The notes under the pieces: generated by a model
What the model was told of the DNA's origin: nothing
Database searches by the model: none
The model's input: only the letters and a program-made list of their open reading frames with translations
Position numbers and translations under genes: made by a program
Part shown: positions 1-7,863 of the stretch, in pieces
Numbering within the stretch: the stretch's first letter is position 1
Layout of the letters: each line of letters begins with the position of its first letter
Origin: Microbacterium sp. LCT-H2
GTDB taxonomy: Bacteria; Actinomycetota; Actinomycetes; Actinomycetales; Microbacteriaceae
DNA length: 64,000 nt
Reading direction: 5' to 3'
Assembly (NCBI RefSeq): GCF_001866135.1
Contig: NZ_MODW01000006.1
Coordinates: 1-64,000, forward strand

Positions 1-28
1 GAGGGGAGGGGGAGGGGGAGACTGTCCT

Positions 29-34
29 ACGCTG
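29..34 (+). promoter_or_regulatory. Putative -10 box TACGCT for the LacI regulator
   Basis: TACGCT matches the TAnnnT pattern and is the same hexamer seen before the genes at 46575, 51565 and 59344. It would start a transcript with a leader of roughly 35-40 nt carrying a GAGAGGAG ribosome binding site before the GTG at 79. No convincing -35 is visible because the window edge is close. Confidence 0.45.
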
Positions 35-36
35 AC

Positions 37-60
37 AGGACCAGGACCAGGACCAGGACC
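37..60. repeat. AGGACC hexamer tandem repeat (4 copies)
   Basis: Four perfect AGGACC units lie between a TACGCT -10 box at 29-34 and the GTG start of the LacI-type regulator at 79. The repeat would form part of the 5' untranslated leader. Changes in copy number would alter leader length without shifting a reading frame. Confidence 0.8.
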
Positions 61-78
61 GCGACGAGAGGAGTCCGT

Positions 79-1173
79 GTGAGCAAGGCCGCGACGGTGT
101 ATGACGTCGCCGACCGCGCCGGAGTGTCGATCGCGACCGTGTCGCGGGTGCTGCGCTCGCCGGAGGCCGTTCGTCCGGTGACCCGCGAGCGGGTGCTCGA
201 CGCGGTCTCCGCGCTGGGATACGTCCCCAGCGGGAGCGCGCGAGGTCTCGCGGAGCGCCGGACCGGGGTGCTGGGGCTGTACTTCCCGGGATTCGACGCC
301 GCCGAGGACGCTCCGCCCCTCGACGTGCTGTCCGCCGCCGCCCGCCCGCCGTTCACGGTCGTGTCGGAGGACCAGGACCCGCCGCACTCGTCGATGCTGT
401 TCCTCGATGAAGTCCTCCGCGGCGCCGAGCTGGAGGCATGGAAGCAGGGGTTCGTGCTCATGGTGGGCGTCGGCCGCGACGATCCCGACCGCTCCACCGT
501 CCGCGACATGGCCGGCCGCGTGGACGGGCTCATGGTGCTCGCCCGCAGCGTGCCGGACGACGTGCTCGCCCGGCTGGCCCGCCGCATCCCGGTGGTCGTG
601 CTGTCCGGACCGCCGCGGGGCGATGCCTACGATCACGTCACGGTGAGCAACGTCGAGGCGATGGGGGAGCTGACCCGCCACGTGCTGTCCCAGGTCGGGG
701 AGGGGGAGATCGCGTTCCTCGCGGGCCCGGCCGACTCGCCCGACGCCGAGCAGCGGTGGGAGGGCGTGTCGACCGCGCTCGCCGCGGCGGGGCGCGATCC
801 GGCGGCGGTGCGCATGCTCCGGGGTGACTTCACCCGCGCCTCCGGGCGTCGGGCGGGGGCGGAGTTCGCGCACGACGGCGTGCCCGCCGCTCTCATCGCC
901 GCCAACGACCAGATGGCCCTCGGCGCCATGGACGTGTTCCGGGGCGCGGGCGTGCGGGTGCCCGACGACGTCCTCGTCACGGGGTTCGACGGCATCGAGG
1001 CGGCGACGCTGGTGTCGCCCCCGCTGACCACGATCCGGCAGCCGATGATCGAGCTCGGACGCGCGGCCGTGCAGGTGCTCGCGCGACGGCTGGAGCAGCC
1101 GGACGCCCCGCCGCTCACCACGCGGCTGCCGCTCCAGATCCTCCTCCGCGAGAGCTCCACGCGCCCCTCCTGA
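79..1173 (+). CDS. LacI/GalR-family transcriptional regulator
   Basis: The product (364 aa, GTG start with GAGAGGAG just upstream) opens with a LacI helix-turn-helix at about residues 5-28 (VYDVADRAGVSIATVSRVL). A periplasmic-binding-protein-like sensor domain follows, ending in the usual family segment GFDGIEAATLVSPPLTTIRQP. It lies upstream of and in the same direction as a Dpp-type ABC transporter and a GH1 beta-glucosidase. A LacI-type palindrome at 1235-1248 sits in the gap before that operon, so this is most likely its local, sugar-responsive repressor. The inducer is unknown; the GH1 gene suggests a beta-glucoside. The length is normal for the family. Confidence 0.9.
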   Translation: MSKAATVYDVADRAGVSIATVSRVLRSPEAVRPVTRERVLDAVSALGYVPSGSARGLAERRTGVLGLYFPGFDAAEDAPPLDVLSAAARPPFTVVSEDQDPPHSSMLFLDEVLRGAELEAWKQGFVLMVGVGRDDPDRSTVRDMAGRVDGLMVLARSVPDDVLARLARRIPVVVLSGPPRGDAYDHVTVSNVEAMGELTRHVLSQVGEGEIAFLAGPADSPDAEQRWEGVSTALAAAGRDPAAVRMLRGDFTRASGRRAGAEFAHDGVPAALIAANDQMALGAMDVFRGAGVRVPDDVLVTGFDGIEAATLVSPPLTTIRQPMIELGRAAVQVLARRLEQPDAPPLTTRLPLQILLRESSTRPS

Positions 1174-1234
1174 GTCGCCGCGGCCGCGCCGCCCCGGAGG
1201 ACCCCGGGCTCACCACGGGGTTGCCGATTCAAAA

Positions 1235-1248
1235 TGTATGCGCTTACA
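1235..1248. promoter_or_regulatory. LacI-family operator (TGTATGCGCTTACA)
   Basis: This near-perfect palindrome has the central CG of LacI-family operators (arms TGTAtGC / GCtTACA; two positions break symmetry). It lies 81 bp before the GTG of the solute-binding protein gene and 61 bp after the LacI gene. The regulator at 79-1173 is the obvious candidate to bind it. Confidence 0.7.
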
Positions 1249-1328
1249 ATCTGGTGTACGGCTTCGGCCGGCAGGACTCCCCACCCCCCGGGGCGCCCTT
1301 CATGACAGAGACGACATGAGGTCATCCA

Positions 1329-2993
1329 GTGGCAGAGACGCACACCTTCCGACGCTGGCGCCGCGCCGCCGTCGTGGGGCTCGCGGCCGCAGCGGTCGCG
1401 CTCAGCGGCTGCAGCATCCAGATCAGCTCGCAGCCCGACCCCTCGATCGGCGACGACACGATGCTCATCAACGCCGACAAGGGCAACCCGTTCTTCACGC
1501 AGAACTTCAATCCCTACCTCACGAACACCCGGACCGCCTCGCGGTGGATCTACGAGCCGCTCATCCTGGTGAACCCGCTCGACGGCGAGCTCACCCCGTG
1601 GCTCGCGTCCGAGTGGACCCAGCCCGACGCCCGCACCATCGTGATGACGGTCCGCGACGGCGTGGAGTGGAGCGACGGCGAGCCCCTCACCCCGGAGGAT
1701 GTGGCCTTCACGTTCCAGCTCATCAAGGACGAGCCTTCGCTCGACATCAAGGGCGCGTGGCAGCACATCGACCGCATCGAGGTCGACGGCGACGACGTGG
1801 TGTTCCACCTCCAGGGCGAGGACGCGCCGTCGCTCTCGATCCTCGGGCAGACCATGATCGTGCCCGAGCACCTGTGGGCCGACGTGGAGGACCCGGCCAC
1901 CTGGCGCAACGAGGAGCCGGTCGGCACCGGGCCGTTCGTGCTCGGCAACTACAACGACCAGCAGTACTCGATGGACCGCAACCCGGACTACTGGCAGGCG
2001 GACAAGATCGAGATCGAGCACATCATCCTCCCGGCCACGAACACCCAGCTCGACACCGTGACCCGCGGCTACGACTGGGCCTACTCCTTCATCTCCGACG
2101 TCGAGGGCACCTGGGGGGCGGCGAGTCCCGACAACACCTGGTGGTTCCCGCCGGGCGGCGTCATCTCGCTCGTGCCCAACCTCGAGGTCGCTCCCTTCGA
2201 CGACGTGAACGTCCGTCGCGGCATCGCGCTCGCGCTCGACCGGGAGGAGATCGCGGAGACCGCCTCGGAGGGCTATATGCAGCCCGCCGGGCAGACCGGC
2301 CTCATCCTGCCCAACCAGGAGAAGTACCTCGACCCGGAGATCCCGGACCAGGGCATGCTCGCCCAGGACCGCGACGCCGCGCTGGCGGCGTTCGCCGAGT
2401 CCGGGTACACCCTCCAGGGTGACCGGCTCGTCGGCGAGGACGGGGAGCAGCTCGCCTTCTCGCTGACCACCGCCAACGGCTACTCCGACTGGACGCGCGC
2501 CGCCCAGACCGTGCAGCGCCAGCTCGCGGACGTCGGCGTCACGGTGTCGCTCAAGCTCCCGCAGCCCGCCGGGTATCAGAGCGCGATCGGCACCGGCGAC
2601 TTCGAGATGGCGATCGGCGGCATGGGCAACGGCGACGTGTACCAGGCCTACAACAGCCTGCTCTCCAGCGACTTCTACGTGCCGGCCGGCGAGGTCACGA
2701 CCAACAACTTCGAGCGCTACCGCTCCCCGGAGGCCGACGCCCTGCTGGAGGAGTACCGCGCCACGATCGACCCCGACCGCCAGACCGAGATCGTGCACGA
2801 GCTGCAGAGCATCGTGTACGAGGAGGTCCCCGTGATCGGCCTGTACTACGGCGGGATCTGGGGCCTGTTCAACGACGCGAAGTTCACCGGCTGGCCCTCC
2901 GCGGACGATCCGTACATGATCCCGCAGAACTACGACTCGGCGCCGCTGGGCATCTTCACCCACCTGAAGCGCACGGACGGAGGGGACCAGTGA
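1329..2993 (+). CDS. ABC transporter substrate-binding lipoprotein, family 5 (Dpp/Opp type)
   Basis: This 554-aa lipoprotein has a twin-arginine-rich n-region, a hydrophobic stretch and a lipobox LSGC with the lipidated Cys at residue 28. The rest is an SBP_bac_5 fold (for example NPYLTNTRTASRWIYEPL near the N terminus and EPVGTGPFVLGNY further on). Family 5 proteins bind peptides, nickel or oligosaccharides. Because a GH1 beta-glucosidase closes this operon and a LacI regulator precedes it, a beta-linked oligosaccharide is a better guess than a peptide. It is the first gene of the 1329-7814 operon; its stop overlaps the GTG of the next gene. Confidence 0.88.
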   Translation: MAETHTFRRWRRAAVVGLAAAAVALSGCSIQISSQPDPSIGDDTMLINADKGNPFFTQNFNPYLTNTRTASRWIYEPLILVNPLDGELTPWLASEWTQPDARTIVMTVRDGVEWSDGEPLTPEDVAFTFQLIKDEPSLDIKGAWQHIDRIEVDGDDVVFHLQGEDAPSLSILGQTMIVPEHLWADVEDPATWRNEEPVGTGPFVLGNYNDQQYSMDRNPDYWQADKIEIEHIILPATNTQLDTVTRGYDWAYSFISDVEGTWGAASPDNTWWFPPGGVISLVPNLEVAPFDDVNVRRGIALALDREEIAETASEGYMQPAGQTGLILPNQEKYLDPEIPDQGMLAQDRDAALAAFAESGYTLQGDRLVGEDGEQLAFSLTTANGYSDWTRAAQTVQRQLADVGVTVSLKLPQPAGYQSAIGTGDFEMAIGGMGNGDVYQAYNSLLSSDFYVPAGEVTTNNFERYRSPEADALLEEYRATIDPDRQTEIVHELQSIVYEEVPVIGLYYGGIWGLFNDAKFTGWPSADDPYMIPQNYDSAPLGIFTHLKRTDGGDQ

Positions 2994-3970
2994 AGTACGT
3001 CCTCCAGAAGATCGGCCTGTTCGTGCTCACCCTGTGGGCCGCGATCACCCTGAACTTCTTCCTCCCGCGACTCATGCCCGGCTCTCCCGCCGACGCGGCG
3101 ATCGCGAAGCTCTCCCAGAACGGTCCGGTCTCGGACGCCACGCGCGCCGCGATCGAGGCGCAGCTCGGAGTGCCGACCGGTTCGATGTGGGACCAGTACG
3201 TGGCCTACCTCGGCCAGGTCGTCCGGCTCGACTTCGGCGTCTCGTACACGTTCTACCCGCAGACCGTGTCGAGCATGGTCTCCACCGCGTTGCCCTACAC
3301 GCTCGGCCTCGTCGGCATCGTCACGATCCTCGCCTTCGTGATCGGCACGCTCATCGGTGTGATGGCCGCCTGGCGGCGCGGCACCTGGCTGGACTCCCTG
3401 CCGACGCTGACCGGGTCGTTCCTCAGCACGTTCCCGTACTTCTGGACGGCGCTGCTGCTGCTGTTCTTCCTCGGCTACGTGCTGCACTGGTTCCCGACCA
3501 CCGGCGCCTACTCGGCGACGACCACCCCGGGATTCACCGGGGACTTCATCGTCGACCTCGTCCGGCACGCGTTCCTGCCGGCGCTGACGATCCTGCTCAC
3601 CTCCCTCGGCGGCTGGATCATCGGCATGCGCAACGCGATGATCAACACGCTCGGTGAGGACTACATCACCTTCGGCGAGGCGAACGGCCTCCGCGGTCGC
3701 ACGATCGCCCTCCGTTACGCGGCCCGCAACGCGATCCTGCCGAACCTGACCGGCTTCGGGCTCACGCTCGGCGGCGTGGTGGGCGGCTCGATCCTCGTCG
3801 AGCAGGTGTTCGGATATCCGGGCATCGGCTACCTGCTGTTCAACGCCGTGATCGGGCAGGACTACCCGCTCATGCAGGCGCTCTTCCTGATGATCACCGT
3901 GAGCGTGCTCATCGCCAACTTCCTCGTGGACATCCTCTACGGGGTTCTCGACCCGAGGACTCGCCGATGA
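2990..3970 (+). CDS. ABC transporter permease, DppB/OppB type
   Basis: This 326-aa inner-membrane permease has about six transmembrane helices. The N-terminal segment (KIGLFVLTLWAAITLNFFLPRLMPGSPADA) is characteristic of DppB-type proteins, and the coupling-loop region reads GEANGLRGRTIALRYAARNA. The GTG start overlaps the stop of the binding-protein gene by 4 bp, indicating translational coupling. It pairs with the DppC-type permease downstream to form the channel. Confidence 0.9.
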   Translation: MKYVLQKIGLFVLTLWAAITLNFFLPRLMPGSPADAAIAKLSQNGPVSDATRAAIEAQLGVPTGSMWDQYVAYLGQVVRLDFGVSYTFYPQTVSSMVSTALPYTLGLVGIVTILAFVIGTLIGVMAAWRRGTWLDSLPTLTGSFLSTFPYFWTALLLLFFLGYVLHWFPTTGAYSATTTPGFTGDFIVDLVRHAFLPALTILLTSLGGWIIGMRNAMINTLGEDYITFGEANGLRGRTIALRYAARNAILPNLTGFGLTLGGVVGGSILVEQVFGYPGIGYLLFNAVIGQDYPLMQALFLMITVSVLIANFLVDILYGVLDPRTRR

Positions 3971-4899
3971 CGACCCCGAACCCCACCCCCAGCACCATGA
4001 CCGTCAAGGTCCCCACCGCCCGCATCGCGGCGCCCAGCCCCTGGCGCGCCTTCGGCCGGATGGTCGGCACCCTGTGGTCCAACGGCAAGGCCCGCATCGG
4101 CCTCTGCCTCCTCGCGTTCTTCGTGCTCGTCGCCGTGTTCGCCCCGCTCCTGGCTCCGTACGGGCCGAAGGAGAACGGGTTCCCGCGCAACGCCGACGCC
4201 TCGTGGGAGCACTGGCTCGGCACGACCGCGGCCGGGGAGGACGTGCTCAGCCAGCTCATCTACGGCGCCCAGGTCAGCCTCCTCGTTGGTTTCGCGGCCG
4301 GGCTGCTCTCCACGGTCGTGGCCGTGCTGATCGGTCTGAGCTGGGGCTACATGCGCGGGTTCGCGGGCGAGGTCGTCGGGTTCATCGTCAACCTGTTCCT
4401 CGTGATCCCCGGCCTGCCGCTGATGATCGTAATCGCGGCCTACCTGCAGAACGGCGGCATCCTCATGATCATCGCCGTGATCGTCGTGACCGGCTGGGCG
4501 TGGGGTGCGCGCGTGCTGCGCAGCCAGACCCAGTCCCTCCGCGGCAACGACTTCGTCACCTCGGCGCAGTTCTCCGGCGACAGCAGGGCGCGGATCGTCT
4601 TCCGCGAGATCCTGCCGAACATGACGTCGATCATCGCCGGCACCCTCTTCGGGGCGGCGACGGCGGCGATCCTCGCCGAGGCGGGGCTGGAGTTCCTCGG
4701 CCTCGGCGACTCCAGCATCGTCAGCTGGGGCACGATGCTCTACTGGGCGCAGAACTCCAACTCCCTGCTCACCGGACAGTGGCTGCTGCTGTTCGCGCCC
4801 GGTCTGTGCATCGCACTGCTCGCCCTGAGCCTCACACTCATCAACTTCGGCGTGGACGGCATCTCCAATCCGCGCCTGCGCGAAGGGAAGGGCCGATGA
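3967..4899 (+). CDS. ABC transporter permease, DppC/OppC type
   Basis: This 310-aa permease has a cytoplasmic N terminus of about 45 residues and then transmembrane helices starting at ARIGLCLLAFFVLVAVFAPL. The conserved EAGLEFLGLGDSSIVSWGTML segment is typical of DppC proteins. The ATG overlaps the upstream stop codon (ATGA), and the next gene starts the same way, so the whole operon is translationally coupled. Confidence 0.9.
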   Translation: MTTPNPTPSTMTVKVPTARIAAPSPWRAFGRMVGTLWSNGKARIGLCLLAFFVLVAVFAPLLAPYGPKENGFPRNADASWEHWLGTTAAGEDVLSQLIYGAQVSLLVGFAAGLLSTVVAVLIGLSWGYMRGFAGEVVGFIVNLFLVIPGLPLMIVIAAYLQNGGILMIIAVIVVTGWAWGARVLRSQTQSLRGNDFVTSAQFSGDSRARIVFREILPNMTSIIAGTLFGAATAAILAEAGLEFLGLGDSSIVSWGTMLYWAQNSNSLLTGQWLLLFAPGLCIALLALSLTLINFGVDGISNPRLREGKGR

Positions 4900-6605
4900 G
4901 CGCCATGGAGCACGACGACATCCTCCTCGACGTCCAGTCGCTGTCCGTGGAGTACGCCTCCCCGGGGCAGGAACCGGTGCCGGCGGTGCGCGACGTGTCG
5001 TTCGCGCTGCGGCGCGGCGAGTTCGTCGGGCTCGTCGGCGAGTCCGGGTCGGGCAAGTCCACGCTGGGCTTCGCGCTGACGCGGCTGCAGAAGCCGCCGG
5101 CGCGCATCAGCGGCGGACGCATCCTCTTCGACGGCCGCGACATCCGCGAGCTCGATGCCGAGGAGCTGCGGCGTCAGCGCCAGGGCGGCTTCGCGATGGT
5201 GCTGCAGTCCGGCATGAACGCGCTGAACCCTGTGCGGACCGTGGGCAACCACTTCCGCGACATCTTCGCCGCGCACGGTCATGTGCCCGCCGAGCAGCGC
5301 CAGGCCAGGGCGCGGGAGCTCGTCGGCAAGGTGGGGCTGAAGCCGGAGGTGCTCGACCGGTACCCCGGGGAGCTCTCCGGCGGCATGCGGCAGCGCGCCT
5401 CGATCGCCCTCGCCCTCTCGCTCGAGCCCCAGCTGATGGTGTTCGACGAGCCCACCACCGCGCTCGACGTGCTCGTCCAGCACGCGGTCATGGACACGAT
5501 CCAGGAGCTGCAGCGGTCCGAGCGCTTCACGGCGATCCTCATCAGCCACGACCTCGGGATCGTCCTCGAGGCGACCGACCGGGTGATGGTCATGCACGAG
5601 GGCCGCATCGTGGAGGACGCCCGCAGCCAGGACATCCTGCACCGCCCGCAGGACGAGTACACCCGGATGCTGCTGAGCCACTACGCCGACCCGCGCGCCG
5701 AGAAGATCGAGATCCCCGGGTTCGTCGATCTCGGCACCCGTCGCCGGGAGGGACGCAGCCGTACGGACGTCACCGAGACCCTGCCGACCGTGTCGCCGCG
5801 GGACGCCCGGCGGGCCGACGCCGCGATCGTGGTGGAGGGCGTGACCAAGCGCTATCCGGCACCGCGCCGCGGTCAGGACTCGGTCGTCGCGGTCGACGAC
5901 GTGTCCTTCCGCCTGGAGCCGGGGGAGGCGCTGGCGCTGGTCGGTGCCTCCGGCTCGGGCAAGTCGACGATCGCGAAGATGCTCACCGGCGTCGAGAAGC
6001 CGACCTCCGGCCGCATCCGCTTCGGCGACACCGATGTGGCGTCCTTGAAGCGCCGAGGACTCCGCGACCTCCGCAAGGACGTGCAGATGGTGTTCCAGGA
6101 TCCGTACGCGGCCCTGAACCCGCTGCACACCGTCGAGTACGCGCTGACCCGTCCGGTCGTGAACTACACGAGGCTGCGCGGAGCGGAGGCCAGGGCCCGG
6201 GTGCTCGAACTGCTGGAGACGGTGGGCCTGACGCCCGTCGAGCAGTTCGCCGCCAAGCTGCCGCACCAGCTCTCCGGCGGGCAGCGGCAGCGCGTGGTGA
6301 TCGCCAGGGCGCTCGCGAGCGACCCGCAGGTGCTCATCGCGGACGAGCCGGTGTCGATGCTCGACGTGTCGCTCCGCGCCGGCGTGCTTGCGCTGCTGGA
6401 GGACCTCCGCGAACGGTGGGGCATCAGCATGCTCTACATCACCCACGATCTGCTGAGCGCGCGGCTCGTCACCGAGAACATCCTCGTGCTCAACAGCGGC
6501 CGCGTCGTCGAGCGGGGCGAGACCTCCCAGGTGCTGCAGCATCCGGAGGACCCGTACACGGTCGAACTGCTCGACGCCGTGCCGAACCCCGCCCGCGCCC
6601 GCTGA
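4896..6605 (+). CDS. Fused DppD-DppF type ABC transporter ATPase
   Basis: The product (569 aa) carries two complete ATP-binding cassettes in one chain. Domain 1 has Walker A GESGSGKST, signature LSGGMRQR and Walker B MVFDEPTTA. Domain 2 has Walker A GASGSGKST, signature LSGGQRQR and Walker B LIADEPVSM. In many Dpp systems these are two proteins; fusions are common in actinobacteria. The ATG at 4896 overlaps the upstream stop (ATGA). The reading frame stays open much further upstream, but that part overlaps the permease gene and is not used. It energises transport through the two permeases just upstream. Confidence 0.9.
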   Translation: MSAMEHDDILLDVQSLSVEYASPGQEPVPAVRDVSFALRRGEFVGLVGESGSGKSTLGFALTRLQKPPARISGGRILFDGRDIRELDAEELRRQRQGGFAMVLQSGMNALNPVRTVGNHFRDIFAAHGHVPAEQRQARARELVGKVGLKPEVLDRYPGELSGGMRQRASIALALSLEPQLMVFDEPTTALDVLVQHAVMDTIQELQRSERFTAILISHDLGIVLEATDRVMVMHEGRIVEDARSQDILHRPQDEYTRMLLSHYADPRAEKIEIPGFVDLGTRRREGRSRTDVTETLPTVSPRDARRADAAIVVEGVTKRYPAPRRGQDSVVAVDDVSFRLEPGEALALVGASGSGKSTIAKMLTGVEKPTSGRIRFGDTDVASLKRRGLRDLRKDVQMVFQDPYAALNPLHTVEYALTRPVVNYTRLRGAEARARVLELLETVGLTPVEQFAAKLPHQLSGGQRQRVVIARALASDPQVLIADEPVSMLDVSLRAGVLALLEDLRERWGISMLYITHDLLSARLVTENILVLNSGRVVERGETSQVLQHPEDPYTVELLDAVPNPARAR

Positions 6606-6644
6606 CGCGCCGAACGACTGCAAGAAAGAGAGAGGAGCGCATCC

Positions 6645-7814
6645 GTGCTCGCATTCCCCGACGGCTTCCTCTGGGGCGCCGCGACCGCCGCCCATCAGGT
6701 GGAGGGCAACAACACCACGAGCAACTGGTGGGCGATGGAACACGCCCCCGACTCGCCCATGGTCGAGCCCTCCGGTGACGCCGCCGACCATTTCCACCGC
6801 TACCCGGAGGACATGCGGCTGCTCGCCGAGGCCGGGCTGAACTCCTACCGGTTCTCGGTCGAGTGGGCGCGGATCGAGCCGGAGCGCGGGTTCGTCTCGC
6901 GGGCGATGCTCGACCACTACCGCCGGATGATCGACACCGCCAGGGAGAACGGGCTGGACCCGACGGTCACCCTCATGCACTTCACGGTGCCGCAGTGGTT
7001 CCAGAAGGACGGCTTCTGGCGTGCCGACGACGCGGTGGACCTGTTCTCCCGCTACGTGGAGACCGTGCTGCCGATCCTCGACGGCGTGCGCTACGTGTGC
7101 ACGATCAACGAGCCGAACATCGCGGCGATGCTCGCCGGGGGAGAGGACGCGGCGAACCTCGTCGCCTACGGCCTGCCGAATCCGGACCTCGGTGTCGCGG
7201 ACACCCTGCTGTCGGCCCACCGGAGGGCGTCCGAGATCCTGCACACGGTTCCCGGGGTGCAGGCGGGCTGGACGATCGCCACCCAGGCCTTCCACTCCAC
7301 CGGCGAGCCCGGCGCCGACGAGATGCTCGCGACGTACGGCGACCCGCGCGACCACTGGTACCTGGAGCAGTCCGCCGGAGACGACTTCGTGGGCGTGCAG
7401 GCCTACACCCGCACGTTCATCGGCCCGGAGGGACCGCTGCCGGTGTCGCCCGACGTGGAGACGACGCTCACGGGCTGGGAGTTCTTCCCCGAGGCACTCG
7501 AGCTGGGCGTCCGGAGCGCGTGGGAGCGCAGCGGCGGCGTCCCCGTGCTCGTCACGGAGAACGGCATCGCCACGGCCGACGACACCCGCCGCATCGCCTA
7601 CACGCAGGGCGCACTGGAGGGGCTGCACCGCGCCATCAGCGACGGCATCGAGGTCCGCGCCTACCAGCACTGGAGTGCGCTGGACAACTACGAATGGGCG
7701 AGTGGATTCCGGCCGACGTTCGGTCTCATCGGCTTCGACCACGAGACCTTCGAGCGGTTCCCGAAGCCCTCGCTGGCCTGGCTCGGCGAGGTCGCCCGCC
7801 GCAATGGGCTCTGA
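6645..7814 (+). CDS. GH1 family beta-glucosidase
   Basis: This glycoside hydrolase of family 1 hydrolyses beta-glucosides by a retaining mechanism. The acid/base glutamate is E156 in TINEPN and the nucleophile is E305 in LVTENG; the N terminus FLWGAATAAHQVEG is typical. At 389 aa it is shorter than most GH1 enzymes (about 440-480 aa), with compact loops and a very early C terminus. A GAGAGAGGAG ribosome binding site precedes the GTG. It has no signal peptide, so it acts on sugars already imported by the transporter in the same operon. Confidence 0.9.
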   Translation: MLAFPDGFLWGAATAAHQVEGNNTTSNWWAMEHAPDSPMVEPSGDAADHFHRYPEDMRLLAEAGLNSYRFSVEWARIEPERGFVSRAMLDHYRRMIDTARENGLDPTVTLMHFTVPQWFQKDGFWRADDAVDLFSRYVETVLPILDGVRYVCTINEPNIAAMLAGGEDAANLVAYGLPNPDLGVADTLLSAHRRASEILHTVPGVQAGWTIATQAFHSTGEPGADEMLATYGDPRDHWYLEQSAGDDFVGVQAYTRTFIGPEGPLPVSPDVETTLTGWEFFPEALELGVRSAWERSGGVPVLVTENGIATADDTRRIAYTQGALEGLHRAISDGIEVRAYQHWSALDNYEWASGFRPTFGLIGFDHETFERFPKPSLAWLGEVARRNGL

Positions 7815-7850
7815 CGAGCCGCACGGCGTAACCACGGGCATGGGGGCACC

Positions 7851-7856
7851 TAGAAT
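7851..7856 (+). promoter_or_regulatory. Leaderless-type -10 box TAGAAT for metG
   Basis: TAGAAT ends 7 nt before the metG ATG, so transcription should begin at or next to the start codon. No Shine-Dalgarno sequence lies in the gap. Confidence 0.6.
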
Positions 7857-7863
7857 TGTCCCC

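Noticed and set aside
633..2963. Long minus-strand open frame opposite the LacI and binding-protein genes
   Set aside because: Shadow of the two plus-strand genes; no ribosome binding site or recognisable motifs.
4074..4895. Upstream extension of the fused ATPase frame inside the permease gene
   Set aside because: Arg-rich out-of-frame translation of the permease; the ATGA overlap at 4896 gives the real start.
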